From positions 62,001 to 126,000 of the forward strand of contig JABLXC010000009.1 in assembly GCA_013178185.1 (NCBI GenBank): 64,000 nucleotides of DNA, given 5' to 3'. Below, in pieces: positions 17,999-25,002 of this stretch. The number at the start of each line of letters is the position of its first letter. Within the stretch, counting starts at the first letter, position 1. The position numbers and the translations under genes were made by a program. Below the pieces are notes generated by a model. It was not told the origin of the DNA, ran no database searches, and saw only the letters and a program-made list of their open reading frames with translations. Source of the DNA: Anaerolineae bacterium. GTDB taxonomy: Bacteria > Chloroflexota > Anaerolineae > Anaerolineales > Anaerolineaceae.

Positions 17999-19365
17999 GG
18001 TACGGATGCGGGTACAGGGGTGAGAAAATAAAGTATCGTATTCTGGTGCCAGGGTTCAAAATCCTCGTCGGTAAAGCCGAGGTCAATCCAATATTTTCCA
18101 GGGATGCCGCCGCCCACATCCGCGATCGCGCCTGTGCCGTATCCCGGAACATAGACAGGCTGGTTTGCTAACAGGCTATACCACTGGCGGGTAACTCCAA
18201 TGACACCGCGCTGTACGGGTCGCCCACTGGTGGTGCCGAAATAGCATTTGGTTGTGCCAGAGCGGCAAGGTGAATAGGATGTGGCATACACAGGCACGGC
18301 GCGCCAGTATTCTAGTGGACCAGCAGGGGTGTCGATTGTACGAACGACAATTTTTGTGCCAAAGCCAATTTTTTCGGGTTTGGGCTCGACGGCTACCCAT
18401 TGCGAATCGACTTGTTTTGAGACCTCTTGCCCGTTTTCATAGCGGGTTCTCAGACGAGACACTTCAACCCCATATTGGCCAGCTTCCACCAGGCTGCGCT
18501 GATCCAGTTCGATCTCTGGATTTTCAACGAACTCGCTTGTAAATGGAATGGCGGTTTGCTCCAGCTTTACCTCCTCGCGAACACGAAAAATCTGGAGGAC
18601 GCCATCTGGAGGAAGAGGCTGATCTTCTGAGGGAATCGAGTAATCCAACCCCTGCAGGGACACGCCGGCTGCAGCTAGCGCCTGGCCAACCGTTGGCGCC
18701 GAGGAACGTGTGGAGATCTCCTGGTCGCTTATTTTGATGATAACAGGCATTGCACGTGTCAATTTGAGGTTGGTCCCATCTGTCAGCGGACTCTCGAGAG
18801 GAACCGATAAACTGTCGGAGGCTGAAAGGCGAATGCCTGCTTCCCATAAAGCCATGCCCACTGTTGCACCGCTGGATTCCAGACGGGTAACTTGACTATT
18901 TTCTTCTATTTCGATCGTGTGGGCTTTTTTGAATTGCAGAATGTAATCTGGCGCAGCCGGTAATGGCTGGTCAACCGGCAGGCGGACGCCATTCCACAGG
19001 ATTAGATCGGAGGGTGTTATATTGAGCCCCACCAGCGCCCCCAGTTTGGCGGGAATACGCTCATGGCTCAGAAAGGTGATTGACCCACCCAGAGCAGGAC
19101 TGATGATCGTAACCGGACGAGCGTGTTCTAGCAAGATGGTTGCATCGCCCCATAAGACAGCGCCTTTTGGAGGCTGGAGGACATCGCGGCTGTCAGCGGT
19201 GACACCGGCAGCTTGCAATACTCCGCCTACCGTCATGGCGTGGGTGTTAATTTGCTTTGTTTCGCCATCAATGACGAGCGTGATTGTTTTTTTGCTGGCG
19301 ATGAATAAACCGACAGCAGCCAAACCGATCAGGGCTGGTATGGCGAAGCGTTTCCAATTTTTCAT
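17983..19365 (-). CDS. YabE-like cell-wall protein: DUF348 repeats, G5 domain, 3D domain
   Basis: A 460-residue protein from ATG 19365 (MKNWKRFAIPALI). A longer frame extends into tRNA-Phe and is not coding. A membrane anchor at residues 5-22 is followed by three DUF348 ubiquitin-like repeats beginning TLVIDGETKQI, IEIEENSQVTR and IKISDQEISTR. A G5 domain (VREEVKLEQTAIPF, then AVEPKPEKIGFGTKI) and a C-terminal 3D domain (VYATSYSPC to GAIADVGGGIPG and WIDLGF) complete it. 3D domains carry the catalytic Asp residues of MltA-type lytic transglycosylases; two Asp are evident here. It probably remodels peptidoglycan, as RpfB/YabE proteins do. It overlaps rsmA. Confidence 0.88.
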   Translation of the reverse strand: MKNWKRFAIPALIGLAAVGLFIASKKTITLVIDGETKQINTHAMTVGGVLQAAGVTADSRDVLQPPKGAVLWGDATILLEHARPVTIISPALGGSITFLSHERIPAKLGALVGLNITPSDLILWNGVRLPVDQPLPAAPDYILQFKKAHTIEIEENSQVTRLESSGATVGMALWEAGIRLSASDSLSVPLESPLTDGTNLKLTRAMPVIIKISDQEISTRSSAPTVGQALAAAGVSLQGLDYSIPSEDQPLPPDGVLQIFRVREEVKLEQTAIPFTSEFVENPEIELDQRSLVEAGQYGVEVSRLRTRYENGQEVSKQVDSQWVAVEPKPEKIGFGTKIVVRTIDTPAGPLEYWRAVPVYATSYSPCRSGTTKCYFGTTSGRPVQRGVIGVTRQWYSLLANQPVYVPGYGTGAIADVGGGIPGKYWIDLGFTDEDFEPWHQNTILYFLTPVPASVPWILP

Positions 19366-19413
19366 GGTATGGGGATTGTAACAGACTTTTCGGCAGGCTG
19401 AAAAGGAAAAGAA

Positions 19414-19435
19414 AACACCCCGGTGAAGGGGTGTT
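19414..19435 (-). terminator. Rho-independent terminator of tRNA-Phe
   Basis: On the minus strand, AACACCCC and GGGGTGTT form an 8-bp stem around a 6-base loop, starting 1 base past the tRNA 3' end. It is followed by a T-rich tract (TTCTTTTCCTTTT). It lies between the tRNA and the YabE-like gene. Confidence 0.85.
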
Positions 19436-19436
19436 G

Positions 19437-19509
19437 TGCCGAGAGTCAGAATCGAACTGACGACACCGCAATTTTCAGTCGCGTGCTCTACCAACTGAGC
19501 TATCTCGGC
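19437..19509 (-). tRNA. tRNA-Phe (GAA)
   Basis: A 73-base cloverleaf on the minus strand. Acceptor GCCGAGA pairs with TCTCGGC, the D-arm is GCTCAGTTGGTAGAGC, the anticodon stem is CGCGA/TTGCG with loop CTGAAAA (anticodon GAA), and the T-arm is GTCAG-TTCGATT-CTGAC. The discriminator is A and CCA is not encoded. A sigma70-type promoter and a terminator flank it, so it is a single-gene transcript. Confidence 0.97.
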
Positions 19510-19520
19510 AGGGTGGATAG

Positions 19521-19549
19521 ATTTTACCTGCATTGGGGGATGGTGTCAA
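19521..19549 (-). promoter_or_regulatory. Promoter of tRNA-Phe
   Basis: On the minus strand: TTGACA (19544-19549), an exact 17-bp spacer, then TAAAAT (19521-19526). The tRNA begins 11 bp further on, which matches a start site close to the mature 5' end. Confidence 0.85.
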
Positions 19550-19760
19550 GAAATTAGTGCGAATCTGCGAATTGGCGGTTGGATAATTTCTCAAAGATCA
19601 CCTCACCCTAATAATGGCGAAAATTTCAAAAAGTACTATAATCTTAGGAAGAATATTTAGAAAAACAGGAGTAAAGCGGGACGAATCTTGTGATAAAGGA
19701 CATGTACATTAAATTTGTTCCTATTTTCACGTTCATCTAGATTGAGAAAGGAGATACTGT

Positions 19761-20474
19761 ATGGCTGAAGAAAAAGATGGATGTGTTAAGCCTTCAAAGG
19801 GGCCGATTGTCGTGGCTGAGTTGCAGCCTGTCCTGGATTATTCATCTGAACGGAAGGAGGGAATCAAAATGCTTGCACGTGTTGGTAAACCGGCGCCGGA
19901 CTTTGAATTGAGCGCCTATGTGAATGGCGGTTTTCAAAATGTCAGATTGTCTGATTACAAAGGTAAATGGATTGTTATTTGCTTTTACCCGGGCGATTTT
20001 ACTTTTGTCTGACCGACCGAATTGTCGGCAGTTGCCGTCAAATATGCAGAACTGAAGGCGCTGGGGGTCGAAATTTTTGCAATCAGCACCGATAGCCGGT
20101 TCACTCATAAAATCTGGCAGGAGGAAGAGCTTTCAAAAATGACGCCGGGGGGTGTACCCTTCCCGATGCTTTCGGATGGTGGTGGCCGGGTCGGGACGGT
20201 CTACGGCGTGTATGACGAAGACGCGGGTGTAGATATTCGAGGCCGCTTCATCATTGATCCTGATTTTGTAATCCGAGCTATGGAAGTATTGACCCCTGAG
20301 GTTGGGCGGAATGTCTCGGAATTGATTCGCCAGGTAAAGGCCTTCCAGCATGTCGTCGCGACTGGCGAGGTCACTCCCTCTGGGTGGCAGCCGGGCAAAC
20401 CAACCCTTAAGCCAGGCCCCTCGCTGGTGGGCAAGGTATGGGAGCAATGGAAGCCTGAGATGGCTTTTGAATAA
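19761..20474 (+). CDS. Selenocysteine-containing peroxiredoxin (in-frame TGA at 20010-20012)
   Basis: The frame from ATG 19761 stays open to 20474 if the single TGA at 20010-20012 is read through (237 residues). The TGA falls exactly where 2-Cys peroxiredoxins have the peroxidatic cysteine: canonical DFTFVCPTEL is here DFTFV-TGA-PTEL. The rest is AhpC/TSA-like ([53 protein letters not shown]). The residue would be Sec84, or Sec48 if ATG 19869 is used; both ATGs have good Shine-Dalgarno sites, and the second gives a more usual length of 201. The resolving Cys of GEVCP is replaced (GEVTPSGW). A TATAAT lies at 19637-19642. A nonsense mutation is the alternative reading, less likely given the exact position and the intact downstream frame. 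Confidence 0.85.
20010..20039 (+). promoter_or_regulatory. Candidate bacterial SECIS hairpin at the Sec codon
   Basis: Just after the TGA, CGGC (20026-20029) and GCCG (20034-20037) form a 4-bp stem with the loop AGTT (20030-20033). Below it lie a T-T mismatch (20025/20038) and one more G-C pair (20024/20039). The loop begins 17 bases past the TGA and has G as its second base, which matches the known rule for bacterial SECIS loops. A rival hairpin CCGAC/GTCGG (20013-20017 with 20024-20028) overlaps it. Confidence 0.6.
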
Positions 20475-20498
20475 CCTGTACACGGAGATTCATCTGGC

Positions 20499-20527
20499 TT
20501 GACAGTTCTCTAGAATTGTGCAATACT
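20499..20527 (+). promoter_or_regulatory. Candidate promoter of the small structured unit after the peroxiredoxin gene
   Basis: TTGACA at 20499-20504, exactly 17 bp, then AATACT at 20522-20527 (4 of 6 to TATAAT). It points toward the strong Shine-Dalgarno at 20573. No annotated gene follows on this strand before moaA at 21961. Confidence 0.5.
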
Positions 20528-20580
20528 ACCCTTAGCCGCAAGGTGAACCAAATGATTGCCATTTTTATGGACAGGAGGTG

Positions 20581-20643
20581 ATGTCGACGATGGATAGTAG
20601 TTATAAACATCAGGCTGCGGCATCCCTCCTGACCCTTCGGTAA
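20581..20643 (+). CDS. Candidate 20-codon micro-ORF with a perfect anti-SD match, in a structured RNA
   Basis: AGGAGGTGAT at 20573-20582 matches 10 bases of the 16S rRNA 3'-end complement. In-frame starts are GTG 20578, ATG 20581 and ATG 20590; the last has the best spacing and would give 17 residues. The frame ends at TAA 20641-20643 inside a hairpin. The peptide has no membrane segment and ends SLLTLR. CCTCCTG at 20625-20631 could pair with CAGGAGG at 20572-20578 and hide the ribosome site, so this may be a leader or riboregulated element rather than a protein gene. I know no family for it. Confidence 0.35.
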   Translation: MSTMDSSYKHQAAASLLTLR

Positions 20644-20656
20644 GGGTGCCGCAGCC
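20613..20656 (+). other. Two-part RNA hairpin overlapping the micro-ORF end
   Basis: A perfect 10-bp outer stem, GGCTGCGGCA (20613-20622) with TGCCGCAGCC (20647-20656). Inside it, an inner ACCCTT/AAGGGT pairing (20632-20637 with 20642-20647) competes at one base. The bases between the two stems include CCTCCTG, complementary to the upstream Shine-Dalgarno. Confidence 0.65.
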
Positions 20657-20664
20657 CAAGAACG

Positions 20665-20688
20665 GAGAGCCGCCGAAAGGCGGCTCTC
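20665..20688. terminator. Terminator-like hairpin between peroxiredoxin unit and pfkA
   Basis: A 10-bp perfect stem GAGAGCCGCC/GGCGGCTCTC closed by a GAAA tetraloop, followed by a weak T-rich stretch (CTTTAATTCT) on the plus strand. It lies between convergent units and probably ends the plus-strand transcript; minus-strand use for pfkA is less clear. Confidence 0.65.
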
Positions 20689-20692
20689 GACT

Positions 20693-21778
20693 TTAATTCT
20701 CGCCGAAAGAAATGCCAATAGCCCGGGCCGTCAGCACTTCGTCGCCGTTTATATCCACCCGGCGGGGGACGGCTAGAGCTTCTTCCAGGCTTACATCAAT
20801 GATGCGGGTTCCCTGTAGGGCCACCATCCGGCCAAATCCGCCTGAACTTGCCAGCCGTACGGCGGCTGAGCCAAAGCGGGTTGCGAGCGAGCGATCAAAT
20901 GCGGTTGGGCTGCCGCCGCGCTGTAAATGCCCTAAAACCGTCACGCGGGTTTCAAACCCGGCTTCTTCACTCAAATATTTTGCAACCAGGTTGCCTATGC
21001 CTCCTAAGCGGGCTACATAGATCGCATCCCCTTCAATGGCATAGATCTGATTTTGTCCTACCGGGTGGGCCCCTTCCGCTACGGAGAGGATGCTGAAGTA
21101 CGTCCCACGTGCCACCCGCCGCCGGATTTTCCTGGCTATGGCTTCGAAGCGAAAGGGGATTTCAGGGATGAGGATCACATCGGCTCCGCCGGCCAACCCG
21201 GCGTGCAGCGCAATGAAACCGGCGTTCCGCCCCATCAACTCCAGGATCATGACTCGATGGTGCGCCTCTGCTGTTGTGTGCAGGCGGTCGATGGCATCCA
21301 TAGCGGCGTTGAGAGCGGTATCAAACCCAAAAGTAAAGTCTGTGCCGGAAATATCGTTGTCGATCGTTTTAGGGACCCCGATCACGGGCACCCCCAGGCG
21401 ATGCAAGTCGCGTGCGATGCCGAGCGTTCCATCCCCACCCACGACAATCAGGGCGTCCAGGTCCAGGGATTGGATATTCTCGATCACCTGCTGTGAGGTG
21501 TCTTCGATGGTCTCGACGCCATTCCTTTTGACTTTTCTGGCAAAGGGGTTGCCCCGGTTTGCAGTCCCCAGGATGGTGCCGCCGCGCGGCAGGATGCCGC
21601 GCACCGCGTCCAGGTCGAGCGGAAAAATTCCCCCCTCGTCCAAAAAACCGTCGAAGCCGTTTTTGACCCCAAGCACTTCGCAGCCGTATTCCTGGATGGC
21701 TGTTTTAACTACGGCCCGGATGACAGCGTTCAACCCTGGAGCGTCGCCCCCGCCGGTAAGAATCGCCAGGTTCTTCAT
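20693..21778 (-). CDS. pfkA: 6-phosphofructokinase (phosphoryl donor uncertain)
   Basis: A 361-residue PfkA-family enzyme converting fructose 6-phosphate to fructose 1,6-bisphosphate. Motifs are GGGDAPGLN (9-17), VGGDGTLG (113-120), PKTIDND (136-142), the MGRNAG segment and GHLQRGGSPTAFDR. Gly117 after GGD is the ATP-type residue, while Lys137 before TIDND is the residue common in PPi-using enzymes. This Gly/Lys mix marks the so-called group III PFKs, in which both donors have been reported, so ATP use is likely but not certain. It is monocistronic, convergent with the peroxiredoxin gene. Confidence 0.92.
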   Translation of the reverse strand: MKNLAILTGGGDAPGLNAVIRAVVKTAIQEYGCEVLGVKNGFDGFLDEGGIFPLDLDAVRGILPRGGTILGTANRGNPFARKVKRNGVETIEDTSQQVIENIQSLDLDALIVVGGDGTLGIARDLHRLGVPVIGVPKTIDNDISGTDFTFGFDTALNAAMDAIDRLHTTAEAHHRVMILELMGRNAGFIALHAGLAGGADVILIPEIPFRFEAIARKIRRRVARGTYFSILSVAEGAHPVGQNQIYAIEGDAIYVARLGGIGNLVAKYLSEEAGFETRVTVLGHLQRGGSPTAFDRSLATRFGSAAVRLASSGGFGRMVALQGTRIIDVSLEEALAVPRRVDINGDEVLTARAIGISFGEN

Positions 21779-21909
21779 AGAGCCTCCCTGTTCTAATCTT
21801 ATGGTTAAAGAACGGTTTTTGGCTTGATAGCTACATTATACAGTTCTTCCGGCTGCCCTGGTGTTGAACGAAATCAGTTATTCGTGTTTGTACAGCAATT
21901 GCAATCTGG

Positions 21910-21944
21910 TATAATAAGGTCAAAATACTCATATAATAAGTATT
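21910..21944 (+). promoter_or_regulatory. moaA promoter with a nearby inverted repeat
   Basis: An extended -10 box, TGGTATAAT, ends at 21915. A second TATAAT sits at 21932-21937 inside an inverted repeat AATACT (21924-21929), 9 bases, AGTATT (21939-21944). The repeat covers the expected start-site region and could be an operator. The moaA start is 16 bp downstream. Confidence 0.4.
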
Positions 21945-21960
21945 AGAGACGAGGTCAGAA

Positions 21961-22941
21961 ATGGCTATAGATCGCTTTGGACGAAATATTCATTATCTTC
22001 GCATCAGTCTGACGGATCATTGTAACTTGCGCTGCCGTTACTGTATGCCAGAAGATATGACCTTCCGTCCGAACGCTGAGTTGATGCAAGATGAAGAGTT
22101 ATTTTTGCTTGTGAAGCTGTTTGCTGGGCTTGGTTTTGATAAGATCCGCCTGACTGGCGGAGAACCGACGGTTAGGGCAAATATTGTTCCTATCGTGCGA
22201 ACGATTGCGCAGACTCCTGGGATTCGCAGTCTGACGATGACAACCAATGGCGTCCTGCTGGGTAAACTGGCTGCGCCTCTAAAAGAAGCAGGGTTGCAAC
22301 GCGTCAATATCAGTCTGGATACGCTCAACCCGGATCGGTTTAAGAAACTGACTCGCTGGGGATCCTTCGATCAGGTCTGGCAAGGAATCGAGGCGGCAGA
22401 GAGCGCCGGCTTGAGGCCGATAAAAATCAATGCGGTGGTTGTGCGCGGCTATAACGATACGGATGTAGCGGATTTGGCCCGCCTGACGCTGGAACGAGAT
22501 TGGCAGGTTCGTTTTATTGAGATGATGCCTTTTGGCGGTGCAACGGATTTGCAAAAATCCAACGTCGTGACGACTGCTGAGATCATCACGCGCATCGAAA
22601 ACGCGGTAGGCGCGCTGGAACAGTCCAAGGATGTCGAAATGGATGGCGAGGCGAGGATTTATAAGATCCCAGGCGCGAGAGGCGAGATTGGCTTTATCTC
22701 GTCCGTTACCCTGCCGTTTTGCGCAGCATGCACCCGAGCCAGGTTAACCGCGGATGGCAAATTGCGGCTTTGCCTGTTGAGGGAAAAGGAGGTGGACGTT
22801 CTTACCCCGCTGCGCGCTGGGCTTAGTTTGGAACAGCTTCGTGAAATGATCCTGGATGGCATCTGGCACAAACCATGGGGGCATGGCCTGGCAAAGGGCG
22901 AAATTGCCACGAACCGGGTGATGAGCGAGATCGGCGGCTAA
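21961..22941 (+). CDS. moaA: GTP 3',8-cyclase MoaA (molybdenum cofactor biosynthesis)
   Basis: A 326-residue radical SAM enzyme for the first step of molybdopterin synthesis, turning GTP into 3',8-cyclo-7,8-dihydro-GTP. The N-terminal cluster ligands are Cys21, Cys25 and Cys28 (CNLRCRYC). The C-terminal cluster follows the MoaA pattern C-x2-C-x13-C (FCAACTRARL to RLC). The protein ends in the Gly-Gly tail (EIGG) needed in MoaA. No other moa gene is in the window. Its TAA overlaps the stop codon of convergent cutA. Confidence 0.96.
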   Translation: MAIDRFGRNIHYLRISLTDHCNLRCRYCMPEDMTFRPNAELMQDEELFLLVKLFAGLGFDKIRLTGGEPTVRANIVPIVRTIAQTPGIRSLTMTTNGVLLGKLAAPLKEAGLQRVNISLDTLNPDRFKKLTRWGSFDQVWQGIEAAESAGLRPIKINAVVVRGYNDTDVADLARLTLERDWQVRFIEMMPFGGATDLQKSNVVTTAEIITRIENAVGALEQSKDVEMDGEARIYKIPGARGEIGFISSVTLPFCAACTRARLTADGKLRLCLLREKEVDVLTPLRAGLSLEQLREMILDGIWHKPWGHGLAKGEIATNRVMSEIGG

Positions 22942-23258
22942 AAGCCCGTTTCTTTCAAGACCCATTCCAGATAAGCAGGCAGCCCATGCCTTACCGGCAG
23001 CGCGATGATCTCCGGTAGCTCGTAGGGGTGAAGCTTCCGCACGGTCTTGCTCAGTTCTTCAAAAAGCCCGGCTCTAGATTTGCACAGCATGAGGGCTTCT
23101 TCTTCATCCTGGGTTTCGCCTTTCCAGGTGTAAATTGAGTGGATCGCCGGCAGGATGTTGGCGCAAGCAATTAGCTTGTCAGCCAATAGATGACCGGCAA
23201 TCTGGCGGCAAACTTCAACAGAAGGCGCGGTGATCATTATGACGATGACCTCATCCAT
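22938..23258 (-). CDS. cutA: CutA-family divalent cation tolerance protein
   Basis: A 106-residue protein of the trimeric CutA1 fold. Family hallmarks are ACANILPAIHSIYTWKGE, EEALMLCKSR and the end region VRKLHPYELPEIIALPV. CutA proteins bind copper and other divalent metals and are linked to metal tolerance, but their exact bacterial role is unclear. The gene converges on moaA with overlapping stop codons; the functional relevance of that is unknown. Confidence 0.93.
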   Translation of the reverse strand: MDEVIVIMITAPSVEVCRQIAGHLLADKLIACANILPAIHSIYTWKGETQDEEEALMLCKSRAGLFEELSKTVRKLHPYELPEIIALPVRHGLPAYLEWVLKETGF

Positions 23259-23537
23259 ATATCCCTCCAGCTTACAATATATTAGCTCCTAACGGCCATG
23301 CAGGCAGTTATGGATTCTGTCCCACAACTGGCCAGCCATTAAAAAATTATAGCCGATCCCCTTAAACGGGAGATTAAACCTGGTGATTGGTCGTCTTGGA
23401 GATCGCCATCCTGGGTTATTGACGCTTCCGGATCGATGTTCCAGGGACAGCCGTTGATGTTAAAATTGGATCAAGATCTCTTCGCTCTTTATGAAGAAGC
23501 ACGGGATGTGGATTTTTTGCTGTATGGAGGAGACGAA

Positions 23538-24938
23538 ATGGCAACCGACCCTACTGCATCTGCTGCTTTGGAGTATGCTCGCCAGAACCGTGATGTTTTT
23601 CTTGACCGACTCTTTGAACTGCTCCGTTTCCCCAGCATCAGCACACAGGTCGAAAACGCGGTAGATGTCGAGAAGGCTGCAGATTGGCTGGTGAATTATT
23701 TGAAGGAAATTGGCTTTTCTGAAGCTCAAAAATATTCGACCGCTGGCCATCCCCTGGTCTACGCGGAATGGCTGGAGGCAGGACCTTCCTTTCCCACACT
23801 TCTGGTTTATGGCCATTATGATGTCCAACCCGTGGACCCACTTGACCTCTGGCATAAGCCGCCCTTCGAGCCATCCGTAGACGGTGATGTTCTCTATGGC
23901 CGCGGCGCTTCGGACGATAAGGGACAAATGATGGCTTTGCTGGCTGCCCTGGAGGCTTATTTGAGGACTTCGGGCTGCCTGCCTTTGAACGTGAAGGTGC
24001 TGCTGGAAGGGGAGGAGGAAATCCTCAGCCCAAATATGGGGCCATTTCTGGCTGAACACAATCGCCAACTGGCCTGCAACGCGGTGCTTATCTGTGACGA
24101 CTCGATCCTGGACCCCCAGACTCCTGTCATTACATATGGTTTGCGCGGGAACTGTTATATGGAGGTGCGGGTTTCAGGACCTTCCAGAGATTTGCATTCC
24201 GGTTCCTTTGGGGGCGCGGTAGATAACCCCTTTAATGTGCTGGTGCGCATGTTGGCAGCCCTGCAGGACGGGAAGACCCACAAAGTGCTCATCCCTGGTT
24301 TTTATGACCGTGTCCGTGAGATTGACGAGGCAGAACGTGCCCTTTTGGCGGCATATCCTGCCAGCGAAGAACAAACCCTCCGCCTGACCGGCGCGCCAGC
24401 CCTGGCCGGCGAGCAAGGTTACCGCCTGATCGAATGGACGAGTGTCCGACCCACGCTGGACATTCACGGTATTCCAGGCGGCTTCACAGGGGAAGGCAAG
24501 AAGACCGTCATCCCGGCCTGGGCGGCGGCAAAAGTCAGTATGCGCCTGGTGCCTGACCAGGATCCAGATGAGATTCAGGTCTTATTTGAGAATGCCATGC
24601 GTTCGATTGCTCCTCCGACGGTCAAGCTGGAATTCAAATGCCTTGGCAAAGCTCGCCCAGCCGTCATTGATTACCGATGCCCGGCGGCACAGGCGGTTGC
24701 CGAAGCTTACCGGCGCGGTTTTGGCGTGCAGCCGGTGTACACCCGTACCGGCGGTTCCATTGCGGTGGTGGCTGAAATGATGCAATACCTGGGAGCGCCG
24801 GTTATTATGGCCGGCCTGGGCTTGCCTGATGATCAAATCCATGCCCCTAACGAGAGATTCTACCTGCCCAATTTCTACCGGGGAATCGAAACCTTCATCC
24901 ATTATTACAATATCCTGTCTACCACAACGCTGTCGTGA
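23538..24938 (+). CDS. M20-family dipeptidase/peptidase
   Basis: A 466-residue cytosolic metallopeptidase from ATG 23538, preceded by GGAGGAG. An in-frame ATG at 23436 has no such site and adds an unusual tail. Zinc-site residues of the M20 family are visible: His93 in YGHYDVQP with Asp95, Asp126 in GRGASDDKGQ, and Glu159-Glu160 in EGEEEI. A dimerisation domain with DLHSGSFGGAVDNP follows, then TGGSIAVVAEM and the final metal-ligand region PDDQIHAPNE. It should hydrolyse dipeptides or short peptides. Threonine synthase follows 64 bp later in the same direction. Confidence 0.92.
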   Translation: MATDPTASAALEYARQNRDVFLDRLFELLRFPSISTQVENAVDVEKAADWLVNYLKEIGFSEAQKYSTAGHPLVYAEWLEAGPSFPTLLVYGHYDVQPVDPLDLWHKPPFEPSVDGDVLYGRGASDDKGQMMALLAALEAYLRTSGCLPLNVKVLLEGEEEILSPNMGPFLAEHNRQLACNAVLICDDSILDPQTPVITYGLRGNCYMEVRVSGPSRDLHSGSFGGAVDNPFNVLVRMLAALQDGKTHKVLIPGFYDRVREIDEAERALLAAYPASEEQTLRLTGAPALAGEQGYRLIEWTSVRPTLDIHGIPGGFTGEGKKTVIPAWAAAKVSMRLVPDQDPDEIQVLFENAMRSIAPPTVKLEFKCLGKARPAVIDYRCPAAQAVAEAYRRGFGVQPVYTRTGGSIAVVAEMMQYLGAPVIMAGLGLPDDQIHAPNERFYLPNFYRGIETFIHYYNILSTTTLS

Positions 24939-25002
24939 ACTCCGCCAGACATTGCGACAGGATTGAAGGAAGCGGAGAAAAGAAGATTGGCGTGGAGGGA
25001 AC

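Noticed and set aside
19366-19533. Longer N-terminus for the YabE-like protein
   Set aside because: The extra 56 residues are a translation of tRNA-Phe and its terminator; ATG 19365 starts a proper membrane anchor.
21090-21827. A 245-codon plus-strand frame opposite pfkA
   Set aside because: Antisense shadow without a Shine-Dalgarno or recognisable domain; pfkA has all its motifs.
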